Shown here: piece by piece, positions 41,012-52,167 of the stretch
How positions within the stretch are numbered: position 1 is the first letter of the stretch
Layout of the letters: every line of letters begins with the position of its first letter
Origin: Gracilaria vermiculophylla
Lineage: Eukaryota; Rhodophyta; Florideophyceae; Gracilariales; Gracilariaceae
Direction of reading: 5' to 3'
NCBI GenBank assembly: GCA_019155205.2
Contig: JAHNZQ020000277.1
Coordinates: 171,371-235,370 of the forward strand
Length of the DNA: 64,000 nucleotides
Translations under genes and position numbers: made by a program
Notes under the pieces: generated by a model
Seen by the model: the letters and a program-made list of their open reading frames with translations, nothing else
Told to the model about the DNA's origin: nothing
Database searches by the model: none

Positions 41012-41479
41012 CTACGTACCGTCAGTAGCAGTGTGACCATCTGAGTCTATGCTCTGCTCCAAAGTACTCATGCGAAGCAAAAGTTCTTGAATGAGGTCCT
41101 GTGCTGGCTGCAGGGGCTCGACCGTGTGGGCTTGGGCTTCGACCTTGATCTTCTGGAGAGTGCATTCGTCGTCGCTGTGAGTCACGCAGCCGTGTATACG
41201 GCACCATTTTCCAGTGTACCCGGTTGGGCGAGGATGATTGGAAAGTGGTTTTCCACGAGCACGACGAGGACGTAGGGTAGATTGCGTGCGTGGCTGAGTG
41301 GGTGGAATGAAGGAGTACGGAGTTGAGCTGGAAGGCAGGAAGATGTTTTGTTGTACCAAAGAGGCTTGTTGAAGGCGGTTTGAGAACTCTCGTATGGATG
41401 GAGGAGGCAACCCGGCCATGAGGATGGCAAGCTGGTAAAAGTCGGGGTTGGATTTTAGGCCATATATGAGATACTTCAC
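41012..41479 (-). pseudogene. Copia gag C-terminal part with zinc knuckle
   Basis: The frame continues gag after a one-base frameshift near 41478 (VKYLIYGLKSNPDFYQLAIL). It includes a knuckle CRIHGCVTHSDDEC, spaced C-x2-H-x4-H-x4-C, a form found in copia gag proteins that binds element RNA. Confidence 0.75.
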
Positions 41480-42102
41480 TGTAGTTCGTTCATCAGATAT
41501 ATATTTGGGAATTCTGCGTTGAGCATCTTGGTGCGGATCGACATATGCTGAGTGATATAATCCTTAATGCTCAGTCCGGAGTTGAAGGTGATCGCGCGAG
41601 CCTCTGGGTCCAGGGCGTCGTGGTCCTCCATATTCGTCTGACGAACGTGATTGGAGAGAATGTTGAGAATGTGAAAGGGAGATTTGACCAAGATGTTGGT
41701 GGGAAGTTGTACAATGATGTGCTCGGGAATACTCTGCATAATGAGAGCCTTTACCGTGTACGTCTTTTTGGTCTGTAAAGCTTGTTCAACAGGATCAGTG
41801 TGGACTGTAAGGTCGGACAGGAGTAGTGGTTCGGCATCAAGCATGGCGGTATTGATTGTTAGAGCATCTTTCCAAAAGGTGAAGTTTTGATAAGAAAGTT
41901 TTGGTTGAGATAGTGATTCCATTGTGGCGCTTGAAGAAATGGTAGAGCAGACAGCGACTGAGAGGCTGGTCGGAGATAATGCTTCGTCGAGAAGTTTGCA
42001 GTTTTGGAGAAGATCTTGAATGTATTGTTCAGTTTCTGACCGGTCTTGGCGTCGTAGGAGTCTTGCATGTCTGTCGGAGATCGGAGCTGCAGCTGGGGCC
42101 AT
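41476..42102 (-). pseudogene. Copia gag N-terminal part
   Basis: The ATG at 42102 lies inside the primer-binding site and opens MAPAAAPISDRHARLLRRQD. A UBN2/gag-like helical segment follows (ATMESLSQPKLSYQNFTFWK, later KTYTVKALIMQSIPEHIIVQ). A TGA after MNELQ and a frameshift separate it from the zinc-knuckle part. Confidence 0.8.
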
Positions 42103-42106
42103 AACC
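42095..42106 (-). promoter_or_regulatory. Primer-binding site of the copia element
   Basis: GGTTATGGCCCC directly follows the 5' LTR on the minus strand. It resembles GGTTATGAGCCC, the complement of the anticodon stem-loop of initiator tRNA-Met, which some copia-group elements use as a half-tRNA primer. It overlaps the gag start codon. Confidence 0.5.
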
Positions 42107-42214
42107 TGTGACGACAAGAACCGATGACCCAGGAGCGACGGCCGCCGAGGCCGGAGGTCCTGGGTGCTTTACTGATGGGCGCTAGTACGTGTGGTAGCTG
42201 TGCGCTTTGCCACA
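42107..42214 (-). repeat. 5' LTR of the copia element (108 bp)
   Basis: It runs TGTGGCAAAGCGCACAG...GTCGTCACA on the minus strand and aligns with 37748-37854 with four transitions. It is followed by the CAGAG duplication. Confidence 0.88.
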
Positions 42215-42219
42215 CAGAG
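42215..42219. repeat. Target-site duplication, right, of the copia element
   Basis: CAGAG matches 37743-37747. Confidence 0.85.
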
Positions 42220-43568
42220 ATAAAATGTTCAAATTGAACCCGTGATCCAAAGAAACCAGTCACAGCTAACAGTCGAAACACTAAATAAAGATAAGTAATA
42301 ATTTATTCTTTCAGTTTGTAGTTTTGCATCATTTTCAATAAATAGCGTTCATATCTTTTGAGACAGAAAAGGGTCTTCAAATCGACTGCCAATCTCAAGA
42401 AAGGTAAGTTTACCGAAAACAAGCCAGTATGTTTCTCTTGTTGAGTTTTGAAGCATCCGTATAGGTAAGGCGGAGGCAAAACATTTACGTTGGCCACGCT
42501 AAAAATTCTTAAACTATGGTTGTTAAAAAACTGTACAGCAGTATTTTGGGCTGTTTACAGTGCCACATTTTTCGGCTCTGAATCTAAACAGTACTTGGGG
42601 AATGTTACATATCTGTCGTTATATCATTGGTAAAAGCAATGAAGTTAGAACCCCATGCTTTGCCTTATTTTTGAGCGTCATTTCTATTGGTTGAAATACG
42701 TTGCAGTTTTCAGAATTCACGTACTGTTGAAGAGACCAAAATCTCAAAAAGACATTCTTTGAACTATACCTCACAAAAACATTCATATTTAAGCAGCAAT
42801 ACTTTCTCTGCACTAGTATTTATTTGCATACTTTTTAACACAATAATCTTAAATCGTTGCCTATTTTTTCGTTTCATGGTTCTTTCAGATGAGACTACAA
42901 ACGATTATCTTGAAAACCTTTACACAAAACTTTTACGCCTAAGGCCAAACAGCGCTCATGGTTTCGATACGAGGAGGGATTTGCAATGAAGTCTATCTTT
43001 TTAAGAGGGAATGGACATCGACGTTTTCTGAGTTTGCCAAGTATTTCACTCTTCCTACCAATTTATCTGGAAGAAATTTACATAAGTTTTATCTCATTTA
43101 GTTTACTCGGCTTCCGGGCAGTCTATTGGCTTTGATTTGAGACGATTCTTTTTTATAACACATGAATCTTTGGATTGAAATGCATTCTACAAAAACATTT
43201 TTTTTTTATAAATTTTATTTTCGTTCTAATTCCCCTTTTGAAGGTTGATTGAAAAAAAGTCTATTTCTTATGTGGCAAGAAATGCACACCAGACGCACCT
43301 CAAAAATAGGTAATAACGAACAATTCTACGCTAACATGATCAATAAAGCAATGACAAATATTGTAAAAGTTGAGACTTTTAATCAAGAATCATGCAGTTT
43401 TTCTAAATACTTCCCTAGTTGTTCTGAGTTAAGAAGAATAAAGCTTTTGCGTCTTCAAAGAATCTTGAAAGAGTGTAAACGCAACTAAAAGGGGTTGTAG
43501 AGACTTCTGAAAGTTCCAGGAAGAAAGTCTATGTTTCTAATTTTGAAGAGCCAAAACAATGTATTCTT
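42220..43568. other. AT-rich intergenic DNA
   Basis: About 1.35 kb with no recognised feature; open frames are short and without motifs. Confidence 0.4.
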
Positions 43569-44132
43569 CTATTTTGAATGGTATTTCTTCTTATGGTCGT
43601 AAAAGCTTATGGCACTTGAAAAACGTTTGCCACAAAAGCTGCAAACAAAATCTTTTGCTTTGTGAGACCTGTGCTTCGCCTTTTGGTGTGTAGCAATCAA
43701 GGCTTTTGTCCTAGATCTGAATGAGCAGGACCCGCATCGATACCCTGCACACGTTCTTATGTGAGATTCGTAGAACTTTTCCTCCGAAAATTTCATGTTG
43801 CACATTTTGCACTCTTTTAGAACATACTTTGGCCCGGAGAAGGACAAACTGCTACGTAAATGCGAAGGAGAGGAATGTGACCTTGTTAATGGTCCATGCC
43901 AAGGTATTCTGTACATATTGGAGTTCGATGTTGCCGTGCTGCTTGAACCTTCTCCGGCTCCATGAAAGCTCTCGTCGTCGTCGAATATTTTTGCATCACT
44001 CCGTTGAAGGCTGCAGTCTTCATCATCACTAGAAGAAGAGAGAACCTTTTCCACATTTCTCTTTGAGGAAGGCGCATTGCGTGGATATCTCGGCGGTTTT
44101 GAACCTGAACCTCGTTTTGTACGTTTATCCAT
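43569..44132 (-). CDS. Small C2H2 zinc-finger protein
   Basis: The gene encodes 187 residues from a true ATG at 44130-44132. The N terminus is basic and serine-rich with an acidic SSSSDDEDC segment, and is probably disordered. Three zinc-finger modules fill the C-terminal half. The first has cysteines at 108, 111 and 128 with His124 (C2HC form). The second has C133, C136, H149 and H154, and the third C164, C167, H180 and H185. These suggest nucleic-acid binding in the nucleus. The complete frame with ordered metal ligands, isolated in transposon-rich DNA, may be a host gene or a gene carried by an unrecognised element. No neighbour or regulatory clue is visible. Confidence 0.7.
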   Translation of the reverse strand: MDKRTKRGSGSKPPRYPRNAPSSKRNVEKVLSSSSDDEDCSLQRSDAKIFDDDESFHGAGEGSSSTATSNSNMYRIPWHGPLTRSHSSPSHLRSSLSFSGPKYVLKECKMCNMKFSEEKFYESHIRTCAGYRCGSCSFRSRTKALIATHQKAKHRSHKAKDFVCSFCGKRFSSAISFYDHKKKYHSK

Positions 44133-47092
44133 GATAATTAAAGAACTTTGAACTTACAGATGGCGGCAGATTCGTAATACAATTTAAGAACTACTGAATT
44201 AGTGTTCTAATAGACTTCTGAAGAATGATGGCAAGTTGTTGTGCTTTTCGTACATGAACAGAAAGAAAACGCATCAGAAGAATGACTTCGTAGTTATCAA
44301 AGAAAACGTTCGTGCTTTGAGAGGTCCAGCATTTATACTAAACACGAACGTCTCGTAAACAGCTGGAAGGAAAAAGTTTTTGATGCAGATCTAAAGCCAT
44401 CAATGAAAAAATGCATATGTCAGTTACACAAAGCTGGAAGCAGTTTTAAGAAGCATAGAAATTGCAAGAAGAACCGAAAGAACGCGTCATTTATTGTTTT
44501 AAAAAATATTTCGTACGTAAGTGAGTTATGAAGTTGATAAAATGTACCTGAATTAGATCAAAAGTTGTACTATTAATTTATGTTCAAAATTTCATTTATT
44601 AATTAGGTTTCTTTAAATGAAGAGATTTTGATTTGGAAAGAAACTACCCAACTCTAAATCTAAAAGTTTATAGTGCCACAAAAAAATACGTTTCAAAAGT
44701 ACAAGACAGTGCAAAAGCGCTCGAAATTATGGATTGTTGCCTACTGTAGCCACACCCTTTCGTTAAACCCCACAGAAACGCGTTTCAAAATTATAGAATA
44801 TTTCTAACTCGCGCGTGATTATTTACACAACATGTTGTTTTCTATCCTCAAAAGGACAGAAGATTTTCTAAATTAAAAGCTTTCAACAAAATATTTCAAA
44901 CAGTACCCTAGATCTATACCTTTGGTTCTAAGTTTTATAACATTTTCTTATACATTTACAGTAATATAAACATAAGCTTTTATTGATAGCTTACTGATGC
45001 TCAGCTGCGACATTAAGCATAACCTTTTGCAATACTGTTGTCCAGGCAATGTATTTTGCCCTAAAAAACCCATAAAAAGAACAATACATTTACAAAAAAT
45101 GAATAATATGGTAATGAAAAACGCTTCAAAATTCATTTGGTGGGTAAAACGGAACAAAATTTTCATTTGGAAGCTGCCAGTAAGCAAAAAAAGTTGCCAT
45201 AGTGTGAAATAAATATTGAAAAAAAGACAGCTGCGAAAATGATGTATTCGTGAATGAGGAAAACTTCGATTAAGATGAACAACAGTGTTTTACATATTGC
45301 CATCATAAGCAAAAAATATCAAACAAATTTTGAAGATAGAAACGTTCTATTAGAGCATATATTATGCTATGCACTGAACTTTCGATGAAGACAACTACAT
45401 ATAAAGCCTTTCCAGTAAGCAGTATAGACTCAAAAAGGCTCACTAATGCTTTCCCACAACCTCTTATAATCCTTTTCATATCTTATCAGAAATGTAAATT
45501 GGTTTTTCATTAAGTTAGTGCCGCCATTAAGTAGTCTATAGCAATGAAAAACTTTCTTCGCTTTCTATAAATTAATGCCACCCAGTTACTTACGCGTTAA
45601 GTTCACTTAAAAGCCTTTGAAAATGAATAAAATATACTCTTTGGAATGCTTTATGGCCATTTTAGGCCATTCCGAACAGGTTTCGATTAAAGCAAAAGTA
45701 TTGGATATAGTGCGAGAACTATGAATATTTGAAGTATGGAACGTTAGATAAACGCGATGCAAAAGCATCAAATTAGTATTATTTAGTATACAAAAGCGAA
45801 AAATAACTATTCAAGAAGGCAAAATGAAGTTTAAAAGTGAAATGTACTATGATTTTGAAACGGTTTTTGAACTTGAAGTTTTCTGATAACTGATTTTAGT
45901 ACTACTACAGTACCAAAAACGATATTTTGCATCTAAATGCCAGGTGTCCTATAATTTTGAAAGAGACCTTGTAGCAGCTGTAAGAATGAACCAATCAGCA
46001 CCCAACGCTTGCAGGTCAGATACCATTCAATTCGCTATGAGTGCATCTTTTGCATGTCTAAAGTGAAGCGCGGCAGGACGTAAAGATACCTCAAATTTGA
46101 AATAAATGCTGAAGCACTTGAGCTAGACTACGCACTATGTATGCCAACCGTCGATAACTCATTAGCAACATTGTACCATAGCCTTTGCATCAAAAAGGTA
46201 TTTTTCACCTTCTACCTTAAAATGGCTCCATCGCAGACGCTGACTTCGAGAATACACAGTTTAAAGTAATCGCAACAAAACGGCATTATAGAGAGGCGAC
46301 ACAGCAAACCCGTTACTCTACTACCTGGGCGTCTGTGATTTTATGCATGTTTGTCACCGTACTAATTGACCAAGAATGCAGACGCATCGTAGTCTACAAC
46401 AAATCACGTGAGCACAAGGGCGCTGCCTCCTCTGTTACGTAATTCATCCAGCAGACGAGCTGCGACATGGAGTCCGTTTCATCTTGGATTGGCGAAAAAT
46501 CATGAGACTATTCACTCCCTACACATTGCAGAACACTAATTTTTATAAACAAGTTACATATAGTTTTATCTGCTCAGCATGTCGTGCATAGCACCATGTG
46601 TACAGAGAACTATGGAACACGAGCAGTATGGCAATTTTCGCCACACTACCACTAAAAGAATGAGGAAACGTCCCTGGAACCGGTCTTTCTACGTCTTTTA
46701 ACAACTCATTTCATGAGTCCTGCGCATTTGCACCATTAACCGCTACATGTTTTTATTATGCTTCAACGTGCGTGATAGATCACGAAAAAGATTCGATACA
46801 TATTCTTGTAATACCCAGAAACTATTGACGGTTCCGATTCATGCAATTGTCGGATACATCTATGGGGAAGGCAATTACAAGGGGAGAGATGAACGCCTCC
46901 GAAAGCACATTTCCGTACAAAATGAACGCTAAATGGGAAGAGGAAAACCAGTTTTTGTCAAATTTTGTGAACGTCGGAGAAGCAAGAACAATACAGCAGA
47001 AAACAGTGCGTCCACTTTTCCGCTCAAAGATGGAATACATCCAGCGATGCACGAAAGCACGGACAAGGCCCGTAATAACGCTTTTATGACTC
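44133..47092. other. AT-rich gene-poor DNA
   Basis: Nearly 3 kb without a recognised gene. A segment near 45908 (ACTACTACAGTACCAAAAAC) resembles the terminal sequence of Tc1-type elements. No partner repeat was found, so no element is called. Confidence 0.4.
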
Positions 47093-47117
47093 CAGGGGGG
47101 GGTCGCGATATAGTGCT
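47093..47117 (+). repeat. Left terminal inverted repeat of the pogo-type element
   Basis: CAG plus a G run and CGATATAGTGCT. It matches the right end best over CGATATAGTGC; the G run differs in length. Confidence 0.7.
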
Positions 47118-47329
47118 CGTTTGAATAGTGCCAACTTCTATATATCGCTACCCCAGAACCGTTGGCACAGTTTTGGCGGGATTTGGGAAGCATCGAAAAA
47201 AAACGCATTTGGCGCGCAAGTAACCCGCCAAAACTGGCCCCAGTACTTTGATCAAGCCATAGGTGCTCTTTCCCCGCATATCTCTCGAGCCCACACTACA
47301 TAAATAGCAGCAAAGCGTCAACTCTCCCA

Positions 47330-48979
47330 ATGTCACCAAACACGACATCCAAAACCATTGAGAAGCCGAAACGTACACGGCTCAATGTGGCGCAGGAAAT
47401 CGAAGTATCACGGCTGTTTTCCACAGGACACAAAGCATCCGTGGTAGTGCAGAAGTTCTCTGTTTCTCGAAGAACCATCACAGCCCTTAAGAAGAGAGCA
47501 CCAATTTTGCTCAAGCAAATGGAGTCGAGCACATTGTCGTTGCATCGGAAAATACTGCGACCACCGGCATATCCGATTATTGAAAAACGTTTGTTCCAGT
47601 TTGTTCACCTCCCTCATTCGATGAAGATGCCAGGTACCCAATCAGTACTTCAACATGAAGCACTGATGATACGCAATCGCCTCTGCGATGCAATGGAAAA
47701 CAAAGATTGTGATGAGTACATGAGACTAAAGCGCTTTCGCGCTTCGATTGGATGGGTGCAAAAGTTTATACGTCGCCACAGCTTACGATCGGTCGCGTTA
47801 CACGGAGAAGCTGGCAGTGCTTCCGTCGTTCTTGTGGCCAAGGAAATGGCGCAATTGAGAGAAAGGTTGTCCGCCTATGACGTGGACTGCATCTACAACG
47901 TTGATGGAACTGGTCTTTCCTACAAGCTTCTTCCACACAGGACCTACATTGTCGAAGAAGAAGATAGAAAAACGGTGCGAGGGACTAAGGCAATGAAGAG
48001 CAAGGACCGCATAACGGCTTACGTATGCACCAATGCGAACGGCACTCAGAAATTACAGATGGCTATCATTGGGAAATCTAAGAACCCACGGTGTTTCCGA
48101 CTTGGACATCCTCCTGTTCCGTATTTCAGTCAGAAAAGCGCCTGGTCAGACACTTCAACGTTTCGTAAGTGGTTCTACGATGTGTTCTTACCCTTCATAA
48201 GGAAGACTACGTCCCGTCCCGTTGCCTTACTGATGGACAATTGTGGTCCTCATGGTGCGGATTTGAAAGATTTTAAAGAGCAGGTAACAATCATGACATT
48301 GCCGCCAAACTGCACTGCTATCCATCAGCCTATGGATCTGGGCATCATTGCGACTTGGAAAATTAGTTACAGACATCTGCTTTTGAACCGCATCTTGGCG
48401 GACAATGAAACGCGACAGCAGAGAAGAGACAGCAACGCTGCACTTTGTGCTGGAATGAGAGGTTTAAGAGAAGGTTTTGAGCCGCATTTGTTGGACGTGG
48501 CGCACACTGTCGTTGAATCGTGGAGTAAAGTAACACAGCGTGCAATTGCTCGATGTTGGGTTAAATCGAAATGTTTACCGGCGCAGCACGTTTCACAGTT
48601 AACCGCTAGTGAAGGTAAGGTGAATGTGGTGGACGAAAAGACAGACACGAAGGATGTCTTAAAGATGCTGGAGGCATTGAGCCTTTCTTTAGATTGCCGT
48701 AACCCATTGTATGAACAGGTTTGTGAGACTGTTAATGAAGAGGACGTAGAGAATTGGTTTGTTATTGAAGACGACGGGGGGACCGTCATATCTGCATTGC
48801 TACCCTCAGAACTTGCTTTTACAGCGGCGTTTGATGCTCTACAGAGTTGGGCGTATGATAGCAACATGCGAGACGCATCTTACTATCTGCAGAAGGCGAA
48901 ACGTTGCTTCATCGAAAGAAAGAGAACGGAGTCCAAGAAATGTACGCGCCAACTTTTTATCACCGAAGTGCTACGGTAG
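47330..48979 (+). CDS. pogo/Tigger-like transposase
   Basis: The gene encodes 549 residues from the ATG at 47330 with no internal break. Residues 15-65 form a CENP-B/pogo-type N-terminal helix-turn-helix (RLNVAQEIEVSRLFSTGHKA, then SVSRRTITALKKR). A second CENP-B/Tc5-type DNA-binding domain spans about 75-160 (ending WVQKFIRRHSLRS). The DDE catalytic domain follows. Its acidic residues appear to be Asp192 (YNVDGTGLS), Asp303 (LLMDNCGPHG) and Asp336 (IHQPMDLGII), 32 residues apart for the last pair. The motif LPPNCTAIHQPMD is diagnostic of the pogo group. The enzyme would cut and rejoin the element ends in the nucleus. A TATA-like CATAAATAG lies about 30 bases upstream. Confidence 0.93.
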   Translation: MSPNTTSKTIEKPKRTRLNVAQEIEVSRLFSTGHKASVVVQKFSVSRRTITALKKRAPILLKQMESSTLSLHRKILRPPAYPIIEKRLFQFVHLPHSMKMPGTQSVLQHEALMIRNRLCDAMENKDCDEYMRLKRFRASIGWVQKFIRRHSLRSVALHGEAGSASVVLVAKEMAQLRERLSAYDVDCIYNVDGTGLSYKLLPHRTYIVEEEDRKTVRGTKAMKSKDRITAYVCTNANGTQKLQMAIIGKSKNPRCFRLGHPPVPYFSQKSAWSDTSTFRKWFYDVFLPFIRKTTSRPVALLMDNCGPHGADLKDFKEQVTIMTLPPNCTAIHQPMDLGIIATWKISYRHLLLNRILADNETRQQRRDSNAALCAGMRGLREGFEPHLLDVAHTVVESWSKVTQRAIARCWVKSKCLPAQHVSQLTASEGKVNVVDEKTDTKDVLKMLEALSLSLDCRNPLYEQVCETVNEEDVENWFVIEDDGGTVISALLPSELAFTAAFDALQSWAYDSNMRDASYYLQKAKRCFIERKRTESKKCTRQLFITEVLR

Positions 48980-49073
48980 ACCTCCAAGCAGTGCTGATAC
49001 TCCTGTTTCAGAACCATGAACTGAATAAAGCGCACTGCACAATAGTGCCATGCTTGAAGGTGTGTACCGGGGT

Positions 49074-49097
49074 GGCACTATATCGTGCCACCCACTG
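49074..49097 (-). repeat. Right terminal inverted repeat of the pogo-type element
   Basis: Read inward it is CAGTGGGTGGCACGATATAGTGCC. The segment at 49071-49092 (GGTGGCACTATATCGTGCCACC) is nearly a perfect palindrome, so this end could fold or bind a transposase dimer. Confidence 0.75.
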
Positions 49098-50135
49098 TAC
49101 CTCTATTCTGGTCATTACTAAACTCAACGAGGATGTTGCAAGCCTCCATAGTCAGGGAATCCACTTATATTAGATGCAGGTTGCCACCCTTGCTGTGGAA
49201 AAATTATTAAAACAGTATTCTTATATCACTGTAATATCTGTGTCGAACAGCGAAGCTTGTAATGAGCCGAACAGATCTTTCATGTTTTAGATATATGGAC
49301 TTCTAAGAAAGCGAAGAAGATTTCAGATACCTCTTTGTGCGCCTGAAGGCATCCTATCAATCGAGCACACATGAACGAACTAAAATTGGTCGACATAGTT
49401 ATGAAACATTCGTGTTTCAAGTTTAGTAAAGAAGGCGAAAGTTTTTCAAAGACCCATAGGAATTGGAGTGTTTTCAAGTTGCCCATAATTGGTATTGAAC
49501 GCAGTATTATCAAATTCCGAAGCGTTTATTCGAATAAGATAAAAAGCCTTTTTCAAGTTGGGCTTCGGAAGGTACGTAGTCTGCTCATGTTTCTCCAAAA
49601 TCTTGCCTGCACGAGATTACAGTGCGTGTTTTCTTTTTTCGTACGATTACGGTACGAAAGTCCCCGACTACTTGCAAAGTGTTTCTCAATTATTTTAAAA
49701 ATACATTAGTTGCCCCATGCGGAGAGTTACTCAGTAGTATCTGCCCACTCTTCATGAGCTTATTATCTTCCTACCCGAACAAGCTCATCTGGAGATGAAT
49801 AGTACAATGAACAGTATGGAATCCCAACAGATGTATCGACCTCAAATTTATAATCTATTGCGCTTGGCGAAGGCAGCCTCTTTGGTACCTGTTCTTGGAA
49901 AAATATGGAAAAGGTCGTTCAGTATTGTATGTTGCTCCGGATCCTAACAGTTTAAGATTTTTTCCTAAGGTCCAATTCTCTGGGAAACAAGACAGGTTCA
50001 TAAAATGCTACTAAACGCGAAATGTTGAAGCACCACATCCTGTAGAGGTTTTTGTAAAATATGGAAAACTCTCTTCATACCAACGTTTAAAACGACACTG
50101 TGCTGCGTTCGAGATCCTAATGATGCAACAAATTA
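49098..50135. other. AT-rich intergenic DNA
   Basis: One kilobase between the pogo-type element and element D with no recognised feature. Confidence 0.4.
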
Positions 50136-50339
50136 TGTCAATGTGGGACTGCAGAAGCTTTATTCTCCGATAAATCGAAGATTCTCTCTCCTCATTCTTT
50201 CTCTCTGGCTGTATTTGGCTTTAAAGGACCTGCAAACTGCGATACACGACCAATTCTATGACAGGTATCGTTGCCGTAATAGCGGTAAGCCTCACATGCG
50301 CTCAATCGCTCAGTGGATTAAGTTTGCACTCGTTGCACA
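50136..50339 (-). repeat. 3' LTR of element D
   Basis: It aligns with 54772-54974. Shared blocks include TGTCAA-GTGGGA, CTTTATTCTC, ACAGGTATCGTT-CCG, CGCTCAGTGGATTAA-like and GCACT-GTTG. On the minus strand it runs TGTGCAAC to TTGACA. Confidence 0.8.
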
Positions 50340-50579
50340 ATTGTCCTCGCTCTCAATTGGCGGCCTCGTCAATTAAAATGTTGAAGAATGTCTTTCTCTA
50401 CAATGTATTCCAAAAAGGCTTTCGTGAGCCTACTATCTGCATCAACAAAACCTTTTGTTGGCGAGTTTTACAAGAGTGTAAGCGATTGGCAGCCTCTTCC
50501 TCGCTTACTATGAGCCACTATTCAATCTAACTTAGAAAGAGTTTCTCTCTCCCTTCCTCCGAAGAAGTAAAGGCGTACA

Positions 50580-51546
50580 ACGAATAGGTTGCGCGATGGC
50601 AGTAGACTGGAAACTATGCGGTTTGGCATACGAGAAATGTACCACCAGATGGGTTAGAATAAGACTTCGAAGGTTCAATCTGACTGGGTTCCTGCTTACC
50701 AATTCCATAATGCATAATGGACCAAACCTTCGAGCTGACAGTTTGTGGGACTCTTGCGCCTTAGAATAAGAGTTGCGAAACGACTTTTGCGAAACCCAGA
50801 CCTCACCACCAATCTAATAGGCAATTTTCTTAACGTCCATACTTGCCTCTACTGCCTGTCCAGATTCTGGCGAGCTCGGGTGCATATCTAACATCGTGTG
50901 CGACTGCTTTCAATCGGTCTCATAAACCTGAAAGAGCTTCTTCACAACTAGTAGACTGAACAAAACTGTCCAATAAAGCTTTTGGATTTCACTCGAAGTC
51001 AATCTCAAACGGCAAAACACCAAGGTATTCAGAAACGGCAGAGTTGTACGCGACCTATGCACTCGAGAGCAACACATCCCTTTCAGTCTGCTCCAACAAA
51101 CAAAAGCATCAATAATAAATTTCCCCCATACGATTCATAATTTCTGAAGCTCCATCTATCAGGGGTTTTCAAGCCGATAAAATTAGCATTTGTATTCCAC
51201 ATAACTTCATAACCGATGTCCAAAATTCAAATATAATACGTGGATCACGATCAGAGATGATGCCGTGAGGAAGACCATGGTGCGGAAAAATGTTGATGAA
51301 GAAGGCTTTTGCGACATCTGGGGCCTTGTAGGTTTCCCTAGAAACCAAAAATCAAACTCTTCTTCATTGTCTGTTGACCTAAGTGGCAATGGTACCAAAT
51401 CTCAGATCGGTGCGCGGGAGTTTCACAATAAAATCAATAGCGATCATTCCCCGTCTCCGAGTTGGAATTGGGAGCGAAGCAGTATCATTCAGTGTTTTTC
51501 CATGGAAATCTTTCTGTTGCTGGCAAATATCACACCCATGGCAATG
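50580..51546 (-). pseudogene. Element D integrase core and C-terminal part
   Basis: On the minus strand near 51230-51310 the translation reads AFFINIFPHHGLPHGIISDR, the segment with the second catalytic aspartate of gypsy integrases. Upstream (51380-51500) lies a stretch equivalent to the core start. The C-terminal region to the left is too decayed to read as one frame. Confidence 0.65.
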
Positions 51547-52167
51547 TTACTTGACATCTTTCGCCTTACACTTCCAATGGGACTCAGCCAGACAAGCAAG
51601 CGTCTCGGAAAATGCAAAGTGACCTCCCACTTTGAAGTCATGCACCACTTCCAGAATCTTATGACTACATTGCGAAGGCACATAGAGTTTCCAGTTGTAT
51701 AGAAAAAGCCAATTCTCTCTCAAAAATGATGTGAACAGGAGCTCTATCCGTTTGCACTGTTTAGCTTCTTCCGGCCATTTTACATTTAGTACGGAAACAA
51801 TTGGGCCAAATAACTGATCGAAATCGTACTGTGACTTTTCTTGCTCCAACACCGAGAAGGAGGAGGACATACAGTGAATATGTTGTATGGTAAAACGATC
51901 GGAAAATCGGGAAACGGAGTCGCCGAGGACATTCACTTTCGGTTTGACCAAGCTAACCTTTCGGATATTAAAGTTAGCTAAAACATCCAACCAACGCGCT
52001 TCACGACATTTCATGGACTTCTTTGACAGGAAATTTTCTAATACTTGATTATACGTTAATGCATCAGAGCAGGTACTCTCAATGTAGCACCATAGTCTCT
52101 GTAGAGCAAAGAAAAGAGCCAATAGCTCCAGTTCATGTGCGGTATAGTTCTGCTCTGCAGGTGTCAA
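51547..52167 (-). pseudogene. Element D RNase H and integrase N terminus
   Basis: The frame holds NYTAHELELLALFFALQRLW and then CREARWLDVLANFNIRKVSL, the second half of a gypsy RNase H. It ends in an integrase zinc-binding relic (VVHDFKVGGHFAFSETLA). The frame is open for 206 codons, but its neighbours are shifted. Confidence 0.8.

Larger units (their letters stand above)
37748..42214 (-). mobile_element. Ty1/copia retrotransposon with short LTRs
   Basis: Both LTRs and a CAGAG target duplication bound a 4.47-kb element on the minus strand. The order is gag, protease, integrase, reverse transcriptase, RNase H, which is diagnostic of Ty1/copia. The paired LTR regions differ by only four transitions over about 106 bases, so the insertion is younger than the gypsy copies. 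A few stops and frameshifts still break the frame. GC content (over 50 per cent by eye) stands out from the AT-rich flanks. Confidence 0.92.
47093..49097 (+). mobile_element. pogo/Tigger-type DNA transposon, apparently complete
   Basis: A 2.0-kb element has related inverted ends around one unbroken transposase gene. The left end begins CAGGGGGGGGGTCGCGATAT and the right end, read inward, begins CAGTGGGTGGCACGATATAG. CAG termini and TA targets are typical of the pogo branch of Tc1/mariner. TA follows the right end (49098-49099), but the left flank reads TC, so the duplication is not intact there. With an open transposase and both ends, it is the most likely recently active element here. Confidence 0.87.

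Noticed and set aside
45905..45990. Tc1-like terminal sequence (TACAGTACCAAAAAC)
   Set aside because: No inverted partner or transposase remnant was found nearby.
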